Assembly: GCA_036389485.1 (NCBI GenBank)
Contig: DASVPR010000035.1
Location: 1 to 64,000, forward strand
Length of the DNA stretch: 64,000 nucleotides
Source: CADCVT01 sp036389485
GTDB taxonomy: Bacteria > Actinomycetota > Thermoleophilia > Solirubrobacterales > Solirubrobacteraceae
Reading direction: 5' to 3'
Shown: piece after piece, positions 7,861-16,067 of the stretch
Numbering within the stretch: position 1 is the stretch's first letter
Layout of the letters: every line of letters starts with the position of its first letter
Notes under the pieces: generated by a model
Database searches by the model: none
Told to the model about the DNA's origin: nothing
Seen by the model: the letters and a program-made list of their open reading frames with translations, nothing else
Program-made: the position numbers and the translations under genes

Positions 7861-9483
7861 ATGGGCCTTGCCGAGGCACTGCCGCGGCGGATGTACGAGC
7901 GCACCGGCGCTCGCTACCTCGAGTGGTCGGCCGCGTGGCGCGCGCTCGGCGCGGTCAGCACCTCGATCGTCGGCGTCGCGGCGACGGCGCTCTACGTCGA
8001 CGGCAGCTTCGGCGAGTACGCGGTGCTGGCGGCCGCGTCGGTCGCGTGGTACGTCGCGGACACCGTCCTCTACACGGCCGCGGTGTTCCGCTACGCCCGG
8101 CCCGTTCGCGACTGGCTGCGCGGCGCGCGCGGGCCCGAGGCCGCGGTCGCCGCGTGGCGAGCGGCCACCCGCCTGCCGCTCCGCATGACGCGCCGCTGGC
8201 CGCCCTACGCACTGGGCGCCGTCGCGGCGGTGAGCTGGAACGCGCTCGCGGTCGCCGTGCTCGACCTGGACGCCGCCGACGTCCTCGCGACCCTCCCCGC
8301 GTCGTACGGGCTGTTCCTCTACTTCTCGATCATGTCGACGCTGACGCTCGAGCTGGCGATGCGGCCGGTGCTCGAGGACGTCACGCCCCACCTGCCGGCG
8401 GACGCGGACCCGCGCGCGCCGAGGATCCCGCTGCGCTGGCGCGTCCTTGGGACGCTGCCGGCGATCAGCTGGGGCACCGCGGTCGTCGTGGGCGGCGTCG
8501 TCAGCCGGATGGACGGCGGGCCGGACGCGCTCGCGGTCGCGAACGGCGTCGCGCTCGCGACGTTCGTGGCGTCGCTCTACGCCAGCCTCCTGCTCTCCGA
8601 CACCGTGGTCGGCCCGGTCGCGCGTCTCGACGCCGCGATGCGGGACGTCGCGGGCGGCGACCTCGACGTCCGCGCGCCCGTCGTCTCGACCGACGAGACC
8701 GGCGACCTCACGCGCTCGTTCAACACGATGGTGCGCGGCCTGCGCGAGCGCGAGCGGCTGCGCGAGGCGTTCGGCGCGTTCGTCGACCCGACGCTGACCG
8801 AGCGGGTCCTCGAAGAGGGCGTCGACCTGCGCGGCGAGGAGGTCGCGGTGAGCGTCCTGTTCATGGACGTGCGCGGCTTCACCACGATCTCGGAGCGCTC
8901 CTCGCCGCAGGAGGTCGTCGCTCGGCTCAACGAGCTGTTCGACGAGGTCGTCCCGGTGATCCTGCGCCACGGCGGCCACGCGAACAAGTTCATCGCCGAC
9001 GGGCTGCTCGCCGTCTTCGGCGCGCCGCGGCGGCTCGACGACCACGCCGACCGGGCGGTCGCCGCGGCGCTCGACGTCGCCGCGTGCGTGCGGCGCCGCT
9101 TCGGCGGCGAGCTGCGGGTCGGCGTCGGCGTGAACTCGGGACCCGTGCTCGCCGGCACGATCGGCGGCGGCGGGCGCCTGGACTTCACCGTGATCGGCGA
9201 CGCGGTCAACACGGCCGCGCGCGTGCAGGCGGCGACGCGGGACACCGGCGACGACGTGCTCGTGACGGAGGCGACGGTGGCGCTGCTGCGCGCCGACCAC
9301 GGCGGGTTCGAGGAGCGGCCGAGCGTGCCCCTGAAGGGCAAGGCCGAGGACGTGCGGCTGCTGGCCCCTAAGCGGCTCGGCGGACCTGCGCCTGATCCTC
9401 GACCGGATCGAGGAGCGACCGGGCGTCGAGCCGGCGGAACGCCGCCACGACCTCCGGATCGAACTGCTTCCCCGCCTGGCTGA
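7861..9483 (+). CDS. Membrane-anchored class III adenylate/guanylate cyclase with HAMP domain
   Basis: Predicted cyclic nucleotide synthase of 540 residues. About six hydrophobic segments (residues 25-255) precede a HAMP-like linker (VVGPVARLDAAMRDVAGGDL and DETGDLTRSFNTM) and a catalytic domain from about 325. Metal-binding Asp are visible in VSVLFMDVRGFTTISER and KFIADGLLAVFGAP, and the transition-state region in TVIGDAVNTAARV. The last 35 or so residues after LLAPKRLGG are Pro/Arg-rich. They lie entirely within the 3' end of the opposite-strand HD-GYP gene, giving a convergent overlap of 116 bases. ATP versus GTP preference cannot be settled by eye. Confidence 0.9.
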   Translation: MGLAEALPRRMYERTGARYLEWSAAWRALGAVSTSIVGVAATALYVDGSFGEYAVLAAASVAWYVADTVLYTAAVFRYARPVRDWLRGARGPEAAVAAWRAATRLPLRMTRRWPPYALGAVAAVSWNALAVAVLDLDAADVLATLPASYGLFLYFSIMSTLTLELAMRPVLEDVTPHLPADADPRAPRIPLRWRVLGTLPAISWGTAVVVGGVVSRMDGGPDALAVANGVALATFVASLYASLLLSDTVVGPVARLDAAMRDVAGGDLDVRAPVVSTDETGDLTRSFNTMVRGLRERERLREAFGAFVDPTLTERVLEEGVDLRGEEVAVSVLFMDVRGFTTISERSSPQEVVARLNELFDEVVPVILRHGGHANKFIADGLLAVFGAPRRLDDHADRAVAAALDVAACVRRRFGGELRVGVGVNSGPVLAGTIGGGGRLDFTVIGDAVNTAARVQAATRDTGDDVLVTEATVALLRADHGGFEERPSVPLKGKAEDVRLLAPKRLGGPAPDPRPDRGATGRRAGGTPPRPPDRTASPPG

Positions 9484-10483
9484 CGATCTCGGCGACGGCC
9501 TCGTCGAGCGGCCACGCCTTCTTGTGGGGGCGCGGGTGGGCGAGCACGTCGAAGACGTCGGCGACCGAGCTGATCCGGCCGGCGAGGGGGATGGCGTCGC
9601 CCTCGAGCTGGTACGGGTAGCCGGTGCCGTCCCACCGCTCGTGGTGGGTGCGGGCGATCTGCTCGGCGAGGCGGAGGATGGGCGAGCGCGAGCCGGCGAG
9701 GATGCGCCCACCGATCTCGGTGTGCTGCTCGAGCATCTTGCGCTCCTGATCGGTCAGCGCGCCCGGCTTGAGCCACACCGCGTCGGGGATGCCGATCTTG
9801 CCCACGTCGTGCAGCGGGGCGGCGTAGCGAAGGTGGTCGACCGTCTCGGCCGACAGCCCGAGCTGCTTGGCGAGCAGCGCCGCCGTGCGACCGACGCGCT
9901 TGGTGTGCATCTGCGTGTCGTCGTCGCGGTACTCGGCGGCCATGGCGAGGCGCTCGAGCGTCTCGCGCCGCGCGTCCTCGAGGTCGGCGGTCCGCGCGCG
10001 CACCCAGCGCTGCAGGTCGTGATTGCGGTCCTCCAGCGCGCGCTGCAGGCGCCGCGTCTGGAGCAGGTTGCCGACGCGCAGCAGGACCTCGACGCGGTCC
10101 AGCGGCTTGGTGACGAAGTCGCGCGCGCCGAGGCCGAGCGCGCGGCGGCGCGTCGTCGGCGTGTCGTCGGCGGTCAGGACGAGCGTCGGGACGCCCGTCG
10201 CGACGATCCGCTCGAGCATCGCGAAGCCGTCCACACCGGGCAGCTGCAGGTCGAGCACCACGAGGTCCGGATCCGCCGTCTCCAGCAGGGTCTCGGCCTC
10301 CATGGGCACCGCGGGAACGCGCACGTCCTCGTACCCCGCGGCGGCGAGGATGCGCTGAAGCAGGGCGGCGCTCTCGGGATCCTCGACGACGACGATCCGC
10401 TGAGCGCTGCCCGATCCGTCGGGCATGATGACCATGGCTCCCTCGGTCATCGGCGGTCCGGCTGCAGGATTGAGCGGGGGCAC
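9368..10483 (-). CDS. Response regulator with HD-GYP phosphodiesterase output domain
   Basis: Two-domain signalling protein of about 371 residues. A receiver domain (about 28-140) has the phospho-acceptor Asp in LVVLDLQLPGVDG and a conserved Lys in FVTKPLD. A coiled linker leads to an HD-GYP domain: H and HD in APLHDVGKIGIPD, then ARTHHERWDGTGYP and GRISSVADVFDVL. HD-GYP domains hydrolyse cyclic di-GMP. In-frame starts exist at 10483, 10450, 10435 and 10426; the later ones fit a receiver domain without a long tail. No cognate kinase is adjacent. It overlaps the cyclase convergently, placing two second-messenger enzymes tail to tail. Confidence 0.9.
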   Translation of the reverse strand: MPPLNPAAGPPMTEGAMVIMPDGSGSAQRIVVVEDPESAALLQRILAAAGYEDVRVPAVPMEAETLLETADPDLVVLDLQLPGVDGFAMLERIVATGVPTLVLTADDTPTTRRRALGLGARDFVTKPLDRVEVLLRVGNLLQTRRLQRALEDRNHDLQRWVRARTADLEDARRETLERLAMAAEYRDDDTQMHTKRVGRTAALLAKQLGLSAETVDHLRYAAPLHDVGKIGIPDAVWLKPGALTDQERKMLEQHTEIGGRILAGSRSPILRLAEQIARTHHERWDGTGYPYQLEGDAIPLAGRISSVADVFDVLAHPRPHKKAWPLDEAVAEIVSQAGKQFDPEVVAAFRRLDARSLLDPVEDQAQVRRAA

Positions 10484-10522
10484 CGCGCCGTGGACGCGGT
10501 GCTACTAGCATCGGCCGCCGCC

Positions 10523-11743
10523 ATGGCCAAGATCAAGGTGAAGAACCCGGTCGTCGACCTCAACGGCGACGAGATGACCCGGATCATCTGGCAGTTCATC
10601 AAGGACCAGCTGATCCTCCCGTACCTCGACGTCGAGCTGAAGGAGTACGACCTCGGCATCGAGAGCCGCGACGCGACCGACGACCAGATCACCGTCGACG
10701 CCGCGAACGCGATCAAGGAGCACGGCGTCGGGGTCAAGTGCGCGACGATCACGCCCGACGAGGCGCGCGTCGAGGAGTTCGGGCTGAAGCGCATGTACCG
10801 CTCGCCGAACGGGACGATCCGCAACATCCTCGGCGGGGTCATCTTCCGCGAGCCGATCGTGATCTCGAACATCCCGCGGCTCGTCCCCAACTGGACGAAG
10901 CCGATCATCATCGGCCGCCACGCGTTCGGGGACCAGTACCGGGCCGAGGACTTCGTCGTGCCCGGCAAGGGCAAGCTGAAGATCTCGTGGACGCCCGACG
11001 ACGGCACGGGCGACCCGATCGAGATCGACGTCTTCGACTTCCCCGGCGGCGGCGTCGCGCTGGGGATGTACAACCTCGACTCGTCGATCGTCGACTTCGC
11101 GCGCGCGTCGTTCCGCTACGGGCTGGACCGCGGCGTGAACGTCTACATGTCGACGAAGAACACGATCCTCAAGGCGTACGACGGGCGCTTCAAGGACCTC
11201 TTCCAGCAGGTGTTCGACGAGGAGTTCGCCGGCGACTTCGAGAAGGCCGGCATCGCGTACGAGCACCGCCTGATCGACGACATGGTCGCCGCCGCGCTGA
11301 AGTGGGAGGGCGGCTACGTCTGGGCGTGCAAGAACTACGACGGCGACGTGCAGTCCGACACGGTCGCGCAGGGGTTCGGGTCGCTCGGGCTCATGACGAG
11401 CGTTTTGATGACGCCGGACGGCAACACGGTCGAGGCCGAGGCCGCGCACGGCACGGTCACCCGGCACTTCCGCCAGCACCAGCAGGGCAAGCCGACCTCC
11501 ACCAACCCGATCGCGTCGATCTTCGCGTGGACGCGCGGGCTCGCCGCCCGCGGCCGGATGGACGACACGCCCGACGTCACCGCGTTCGCCGAGACGCTCG
11601 AGCGCGTCTGCGTGCAGACGGTGGAGAGCGGCAAGATGACCAAGGATCTCGCGCTGCTCGTGGGCTCCGACCAGGAGTTCCTCACGACCCAGGAGTTCCT
11701 GGGCGCGATCGACGAGAACCTCAAGCAGGAGATGAGTAACTAG
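10523..11743 (+). CDS. icd: NADP-dependent isocitrate dehydrogenase (dimeric, eukaryote-like type)
   Basis: TCA-cycle enzyme converting isocitrate to 2-oxoglutarate and CO2 with NADPH. The 406-residue protein begins MAKIKVKNPVVDLNGDEMTR, the hallmark of the short homodimeric class rather than the E. coli-type enzyme. Substrate-site segment SPNGTIRNILGG, metal-site aspartates in KNYDGDVQSD, and the cofactor loop EAAHGTVTRHF are present. The upstream sequence in frame is open but reads as non-coding relative to the opposite HD-GYP gene, so the ATG at 10523 is chosen. A TAGCAT box lies 11 bases before it. mdh follows with a one-base overlap, so two consecutive TCA enzymes are co-transcribed. Confidence 0.96.
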   Translation: MAKIKVKNPVVDLNGDEMTRIIWQFIKDQLILPYLDVELKEYDLGIESRDATDDQITVDAANAIKEHGVGVKCATITPDEARVEEFGLKRMYRSPNGTIRNILGGVIFREPIVISNIPRLVPNWTKPIIIGRHAFGDQYRAEDFVVPGKGKLKISWTPDDGTGDPIEIDVFDFPGGGVALGMYNLDSSIVDFARASFRYGLDRGVNVYMSTKNTILKAYDGRFKDLFQQVFDEEFAGDFEKAGIAYEHRLIDDMVAAALKWEGGYVWACKNYDGDVQSDTVAQGFGSLGLMTSVLMTPDGNTVEAEAAHGTVTRHFRQHQQGKPTSTNPIASIFAWTRGLAARGRMDDTPDVTAFAETLERVCVQTVESGKMTKDLALLVGSDQEFLTTQEFLGAIDENLKQEMSN

Positions 11744-12717
11744 TGCCCACTCGAGTTGCAGTCACCGGCGCGGCCGGCCAGATCGGCTACGCGATCCTGT
11801 TCCGCATCGCCTCCGGCCAGCTGCTCGGCCCCGACACGGAGATCTCGCTGTCGCTGCTCGAGATCCCGGACGCGGTGAAGGCGGCGCAGGGGACGGCGCT
11901 CGAGCTGGAGGACTGCGCGTTCCCGCTGCTGAAGGGCGTCGACATCTACGACGACGCCAAGCAGGCGTTCGACGGCGTGAACGTCGCGCTGCTGATCGGC
12001 GCGCGGCCGCGCACGAAGGGGATGGAGCGCGCCGACCTGCTCGAGGCCAACGGCGCGATCTTCAAGCCTCAGGGCGAGGCGCTGAACGCCGGCGCGGCGG
12101 ACGACGTGAAGGTGCTGGTCGTCGGCAACCCGGCGAACACGAACGCGCTGATCGCGGCGCACAACGCGCGTGACATCCCCAACGAGCGGTTCACCGCGAT
12201 GACGCGGCTGGACGAGAATCGTGCCGTCGCGCAGCTCGCGAACAAGGCCGGGGTCGGGGTGAGCGACATCAACGACCTCGTCGTGTGGGGCAACCACTCA
12301 CCGACGATGTTCCCCGACCTGTTCAACGCGAAGGTGAACGATGAGCGCGCGGTCGACAAGGTCGACATGGAGTGGTACGAGAACGAGTTCATGCCGCGCG
12401 TCGGCAAGCGCGGGGCGGAGATCATCGACGCGCGCGGAGCGTCTTCGGCGGCGTCCGCCGCCAACGCGGCGATCGACCACGTGCAGGACTGGGCGCTCGG
12501 CAGCGACGGCCTGCGGTCGATGGGCGTCTGGACCTCAGGCCAGTACGGGATCGAGGAGGGGCTGATCTGCTCGCTGCCGTGCCGCTGCTCGGGCGGCGAC
12601 TACAGCGTCGAGGAGGGGCTGGAGGTCGGCGACTTCGCGCGCTCCAAGATCGACATCACCGTGAACGAGCTCAAGGAGGAGCGCGAGGCCGTGCGGAAGC
12701 TGGGGCTCGTCGGCTAG
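11743..12717 (+). CDS. mdh: Malate dehydrogenase (NAD-dependent)
   Basis: Oxidises malate to oxaloacetate in the TCA cycle. The 324-residue protein has the Rossmann motif VAVTGAAGQIGYAILFRIASG, the mobile-loop arginines in LLIGARPRTKGMERADLL, the Asn motif VVGNPANTNALIA, and the Asp/His pair in RLDENRAVAQLA and VVWGNHSPTMFPD. This is the cytosolic/Thermus-type class (about 325 residues), distinct from LDH-like enzymes. It starts with GTG overlapping the icd stop by one base (TAGTG), implying coupled translation. Its TAG stop shares the tetranucleotide CTAG with the stop of the convergent AT-hook gene. Confidence 0.96.
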   Translation: MPTRVAVTGAAGQIGYAILFRIASGQLLGPDTEISLSLLEIPDAVKAAQGTALELEDCAFPLLKGVDIYDDAKQAFDGVNVALLIGARPRTKGMERADLLEANGAIFKPQGEALNAGAADDVKVLVVGNPANTNALIAAHNARDIPNERFTAMTRLDENRAVAQLANKAGVGVSDINDLVVWGNHSPTMFPDLFNAKVNDERAVDKVDMEWYENEFMPRVGKRGAEIIDARGASSAASAANAAIDHVQDWALGSDGLRSMGVWTSGQYGIEEGLICSLPCRCSGGDYSVEEGLEVGDFARSKIDITVNELKEEREAVRKLGLVG

Positions 12718-13112
12718 CCCTTCGGGAACCAGCCGCGACCCTCCTTGCGCACCTTCCCGTCCTGCTCCAGACCGGGCAGCACGCGGTAGAGGTAGTTCAC
12801 CTGGATGCCCATGCGCTGCGCCATCTCGGGGATGGTGATGCCCGGGCTGTCGGTGACGAGCTTCAGCGCCTGCTGGGCGCGGTTGCCCGAGCCCCGCGGC
12901 CGCCCGCGGCCACGGCCGGTGCCGCTCCCCTTGGGTCGCCCAGGTCCCCGCCGGCCGGTGCGCCGGGGGGCGGAGGAGGCGCCGCCGCCGTTGTCCACGC
13001 CCTCGAGCGCGCGCTGAGCCGCCTCGAGCCGGTGGAACTCATCGACGAGCGGACGGAGCTCCTTCAACCGTGAAGCGATTTCACGCTTTTTCTCTTCGAG
13101 AAAATCGGCCAT
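12714..13112 (-). CDS. Small AT-hook protein with coiled N-terminus and helix-turn-helix-like C-terminus
   Basis: A 132-residue basic protein of unrecognised function. Residues 1-38 are helical and charged, likely a coiled coil. Residues 48-75 hold two AT-hook cores (GPGRPKGSG and GRGRPRGSG), which bind the minor groove of AT-rich DNA in known proteins. Residues 78-130 (QALKLVTDSPGITIPEMAQRM and following) look like a winged helix-turn-helix. Probable nucleoid-associated protein or regulator. TACAGT lies eight bases upstream of the ATG, inside an imperfect palindrome in the 29-base divergent promoter region. An AT-seeking protein is odd in a genome this GC-rich, where rare AT-richer sites could be its targets. 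Confidence 0.75.
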   Translation of the reverse strand: MADFLEEKKREIASRLKELRPLVDEFHRLEAAQRALEGVDNGGGASSAPRRTGRRGPGRPKGSGTGRGRGRPRGSGNRAQQALKLVTDSPGITIPEMAQRMGIQVNYLYRVLPGLEQDGKVRKEGRGWFPKG

Positions 13113-13118
13113 GACGAA

Positions 13119-13133
13119 TAACTGTAACGGTTA
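13119..13133. promoter_or_regulatory. Imperfect palindrome in divergent promoter of the AT-hook gene
   Basis: TAACTGTAACGGTTA matches its own reverse complement at 12 of 15 positions and is AT-rich compared with its surroundings. It covers TACAGT (-10-like) for the minus-strand gene and lies just upstream of the plus-strand GTG. A possible autoregulatory site. Confidence 0.35.
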
Positions 13134-13141
13134 GGGTCAGA

Positions 13142-13486
13142 GTGCAAGGCAAGATCAGTGTCATCGGTGAGGTGCCGGTTCGCGCGACCGTGCGGGAGGG
13201 CGAGCGGGGGGCGGAGGTGATCGTCGCCGCGGCGGGCTCGGACGTGCGCGGCGCGGCGCGGCTCGCCCCCGCCGCCGTGCTGCTGCTCGTCGACGCGTCG
13301 CCGGAGCAGGTCGCGGAGGCGCTCGACGCGACGCTGTGGCCGTCGCAGCGGGTGGTGGGCGTGCCCGCTTCCGACCTCGAGCGGGCCGCCGCGGCCGTGG
13401 TGAGCGGCGAGGTCGTCACGCTGCGCGCGACGCTGCGCGACGGCGACCGCGAGGTGGCTCTGGGCCGCGGCGGCATCGTCGGGTAG
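13142..13486 (+). CDS. Hypothetical protein, same frame and just upstream of the purM-type gene
   Basis: A 114-residue protein with a GTG start. I do not recognise it. It is Val/Ala-rich and predicted alpha/beta (KISVIGEVPVRATV, then AVLLLVDASPEQVAEAL, then RVVGVPASDLERAAAAV, ending LGRGGIVG). There is no signal peptide or membrane segment. G/C bias at third positions is strong, which supports real coding. Its TAG stop is in the same frame as the following purM-type gene, only 13 to 15 codons before the first conserved PurM residues. Confidence 0.55.
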   Translation: MQGKISVIGEVPVRATVREGERGAEVIVAAAGSDVRGAARLAPAAVLLLVDASPEQVAEALDATLWPSQRVVGVPASDLERAAAAVVSGEVVTLRATLRDGDREVALGRGGIVG

Positions 13487-13492
13487 CGCGGG

Positions 13493-13498
13493 TACACT
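13493..13498 (+). promoter_or_regulatory. Candidate -10 box for the purM-type gene
   Basis: TACACT, followed after six bases by GTT at 13505, which is where a leaderless start codon would be expected. The position supports the idea that GTT replaces a former GTG. Confidence 0.35.
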
Positions 13499-13504
13499 CG
13501 CGGC

Positions 13505-14623
13505 GTTCCCCCCTCTGGCGACAACCCGTACAGCGCCGCCGGCGTCGACTACGACACGCTCGACGCGGGGAAGCGCTCGGCGCTCGGCGCGGCGCTCGCG
13601 ACGTCGGGGCTGCTGGAGCGGCGCGGAGGCCGTGCCGTCGATGCGTCGCGCGGGGAGCCGGCGTTCGTCTTCGAGCTCGAGGGCCGGACGTTCGCGTTCG
13701 TCCTCGAAGGGCTCGGGACGAAGTCGATCGTGGCGCGCGCGGTCGCCGAGCAGCTCGGCGTCGACCGGTTCCGCGACGTCGCGTACGACACGGTCGCGGC
13801 GATCGTGAACGATCTCTGTTGCGTCGGCGCCCGGCCGCTCGTGGTCAACGCGTACTTCGCGACGGGCTCCTCGGACTGGTACCGGGACGGGGAGAGGATG
13901 GAGTCCCTGCTCGCCGGGTGGCGCGCCGCGTGCGAGGACGCCGGCTGCACCTGGGGCGGCGGGGAGTCGCCCTCGCTCCCGGAGCTCGTCCAGCCCGAGG
14001 ACATCGAGCTGGCGGGGAGCGCGGTCGGCATCGTGCCGGACGGGCTCGGGCCGGTGCTCGGCGACGACCTGGCGGACGGCGACGAGATCGTGCTGGTCGC
14101 GAGCAGCGGCCTGCACGCGAACGGGGCGTCGCTCGCGCGGGCGATCGCGGGCCGGCTCGACGGCGGGTACGGCACGCGCCTTCCGAGCGGGGCGACGTTC
14201 GGTGAGGCGCTGCTCGCGCCGAGCCTGCTCTACTCGCCGCTCGTCGAGCGGCTGCTCGACGCCGGCGTGCCGGTGACGTACCTGAGCCACATCACCGGCC
14301 ACGGGCTGTTGAAGCTCATGCGCCCGCGCCGCGACTTCACCTACCGCCTGACCGACCTTCCTCCGGTGCCCGAGGTGCTCGAGTTCCTCGCGGCCGAGGC
14401 CGGGATGTCGGAGAGCGCCGCGTACTCGACGTTCAACATGGGCGCGGGCTTCGCGGTCTACTGCGCGGCGGGGGCGGGCGCGGAGGTGGTGAGGCTCGCC
14501 GGCGAGCTCGGCTTGGAGGCGCGCGTCGCCGGCCGCGTCGAGGAGGGTCCGCGCCGCGTGATCGTCGAGCCCGTGGACGTCGTGTTCGAGAGCGAGTCGC
14601 TGCGGCTCTCGCCGGGCTCGTAG
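13505..14623 (+). CDS. purM: Phosphoribosylformylglycinamidine cyclo-ligase (AIR synthase) family protein, no canonical start codon
   Basis: Fifth step of purine synthesis, closing the imidazole ring with ATP. Conserved segments run from NPYSAAGVDYD (about 13529) through GLGTKS, DTVAAIVNDLCCVGA, AYFATG, GGESPSLPEL, ASSGLHANGASL, LSHITGHGLLKL and TFNMGAGFAVY. Between the upstream in-frame TAG and NPYSAAG there is no ATG, GTG or TTG. The first usable GTG (13730) would remove about 65 conserved residues. Position 13505 reads GTT, six bases after TACACT, so a leaderless GTG changed to GTT, or an error in the C-run at 13508-13513, would explain it. The gene is otherwise intact. Annotated start is a guess. 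Confidence 0.78.
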   Translation, partial: VPPSGDNPYSAAGVDYDTLDAGKRSALGAALATSGLLERRGGRAVDASRGEPAFVFELEGRTFAFVLEGLGTKSIVARAVAEQLGVDRFRDVAYDTVAAIVNDLCCVGARPLVVNAYFATGSSDWYRDGERMESLLAGWRAACEDAGCTWGGGESPSLPELVQPEDIELAGSAVGIVPDGLGPVLGDDLADGDEIVLVASSGLHANGASLARAIAGRLDGGYGTRLPSGATFGEALLAPSLLYSPLVERLLDAGVPVTYLSHITGHGLLKLMRPRRDFTYRLTDLPPVPEVLEFLAAEAGMSESAAYSTFNMGAGFAVYCAAGAGAEVVRLAGELGLEARVAGRVEEGPRRVIVEPVDVVFESESLRLSPGS

Positions 14624-14625
14624 CC

Positions 14626-15078
14626 CTACGCGCGGCCGTCCTCCAGCATCGCCTTCAGCCGCCGCAGCGAGGCGTTGGCCTCCTTCTCGGGGATGCCGCC
14701 GGTGACGACGCGGCTGGCCGCGGCGCCGAGCGGGCCGAGGGGCGCCTTGAACTCGTTGCGGTAGTCGAAGCGGGTGCCGCCGTCGTGCTCGGTGAGGCGG
14801 TCCTCGATGACCGCCTTGGAGCGCGCCGGGCCCTTGCCCTCCCAGCGGGCGAACCACGGCGCGTCGATCTCCTTGAGCTCCCAGTGGACCCAGAAGCTCA
14901 CGCCGCGCAGGCACAGCTTCTGGTCCATCCGGTAGCCCGCCTTCATCGGGCCGCTCGACGTGTCGCCGACCTCGCGGGCGATGGTGACCCAGTCGAGCGT
15001 CCTGTCCGGGTCCATCGCGAAGTCCCACACGCTCTGAGGCGGCGCGGCGATGTCGATCTGCGCGATGACGACGCTCAT
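14626..15078 (-). CDS. SRPBCC-family lipid/ligand-binding protein
   Basis: A 150-residue protein with the polyketide cyclase/START-like fold: an N-terminal strand VVIAQIDIAAPPQSVWDFAMD, a central run of strands, and a long C-terminal helix (EANASLRRLKAMLEDG). The family binds hydrophobic ligands in a central cavity, and specific roles are rarely predictable. Its ATG overlaps the stop of the upstream NAD(P)-binding gene as ATGA, so the two are translationally coupled and probably act together. Confidence 0.8.
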   Translation of the reverse strand: MSVVIAQIDIAAPPQSVWDFAMDPDRTLDWVTIAREVGDTSSGPMKAGYRMDQKLCLRGVSFWVHWELKEIDAPWFARWEGKGPARSKAVIEDRLTEHDGGTRFDYRNEFKAPLGPLGAAASRVVTGGIPEKEANASLRRLKAMLEDGRA

Positions 15079-15989
15079 CGGGCCGCGACCGTACCCGGTT
15101 CAAGTTCCTCCCACTCCCGGAGCGCGTGCTCGACCGCGCGCTCGAAGCGGTGCAGCCGGACGCCGAGCAGCGGCGCGGCTTCGTCGTCGCGCGGGAGGAG
15201 GTCGTGGCCGAGGGAGCCCATGAGCGCGCCGATGAACTCGGGGTCCTCGCCGGCGATCGCGGCGCCGACGCGGCTCGCGACGCCCGTCAGGCTGACCGGC
15301 AGCCGCAGCCCCGGGCGGCCGACGAGCATGAGGTCGCGGATGCACTCGACCATCTCCCCCCAGGTGAGGACGTCGGGCCCGGCGATGTCGAGCGAGCAGC
15401 CCGCCGCGGCCTCGACCGTCGCCGCGTTGACGAGGAACGCGAGGACGTCGCGGCCGTCGATGGGCCGCGTCCTCGCCGCCGACCACGGCGGGAGCGGCAG
15501 GACCGGCATCCGCTCGACGAGCCGCACGAGGAAGCGGAACGACCGCGACCGCGCGCCGATCACGACGGACGCGCGGAGCGCCACGGACGCCGGGATCGCC
15601 TCCATCAGCGTCCGCTCGACCGCGAGCCGGCTCGCGAGGTGCGGCGAGATCGGCGCATCCTGCGGCACCGGCCCGCCGAGATAGACGACCCGCGCCACGC
15701 CCGCCCGGACGGCGGCCTCGGCGAAGTTGCGCGCGGAGAGTCGCTCCCGCTCCTCGAACTCGCCCGCTCCCGTCTCCATCGAGTGGATGAGGTAGTACGC
15801 GACGTCGATCGCTTCGAGCGCCTCGCCGAGCCCTGCGCCGGTGACGGCGTCGCCCTCGACGCACGGGATGCCGCCGGCGCAGCGGGCGGGGTCGCGGGCG
15901 AGGCCGCGCACGTCGTGGCCCTCGGCGACGAGGCGCGGTGCGAGCGCGCCGCCGACGTAGCCGGTGATGCCGGTGACGAGGATCCGCAT
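15075..15989 (-). CDS. NAD(P)-binding, NmrA/SDR-type sugar-nucleotide-epimerase-like protein
   Basis: Atypical short-chain dehydrogenase of 304 residues. The Rossmann motif GITGYVGGALAPRL is at the extreme N-terminus. The active-site YxxxK is not clear; AYYLIHSM occurs at about 84 instead. VVYLGG follows, and RPIDGRDVLAFLV marks the family's interface region. Proteins of this type act as reductases or redox sensors, often beside SRPBCC proteins as here. The stop overlaps the next start as ATGA. Confidence 0.82.
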   Translation of the reverse strand: MRILVTGITGYVGGALAPRLVAEGHDVRGLARDPARCAGGIPCVEGDAVTGAGLGEALEAIDVAYYLIHSMETGAGEFEERERLSARNFAEAAVRAGVARVVYLGGPVPQDAPISPHLASRLAVERTLMEAIPASVALRASVVIGARSRSFRFLVRLVERMPVLPLPPWSAARTRPIDGRDVLAFLVNAATVEAAAGCSLDIAGPDVLTWGEMVECIRDLMLVGRPGLRLPVSLTGVASRVGAAIAGEDPEFIGALMGSLGHDLLPRDDEAAPLLGVRLHRFERAVEHALREWEELEPGTVAAR

Positions 15990-16016
15990 CGGAGTCGCCC
16001 TTCATACCCTCTCGCC

Positions 16017-16067
16017 GTGCGAAAGGACCACGGCGCAGAGTGGGGCGGCGGTGCGAACGGACCATGA
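16017..16067 (+). other. Possible leader ORF overlapping the lhgO start
   Basis: GTG at 16017 begins a 16-codon frame (VRKDHGAEWGGGANGP) ending at the TGA at 16065-16067, inside the start of lhgO in another frame. TACCCT (16005-16010) lies six bases before the GTG, as for leaderless genes in this window. It may be a translated leader that couples to lhgO, or chance. Confidence 0.25.

Noticed and set aside
9524..10522. A long N-terminal extension of isocitrate dehydrogenase
   Set aside because: The frame is open only because it is antisense to the HD-GYP gene; the family N-terminus starts at 10523.
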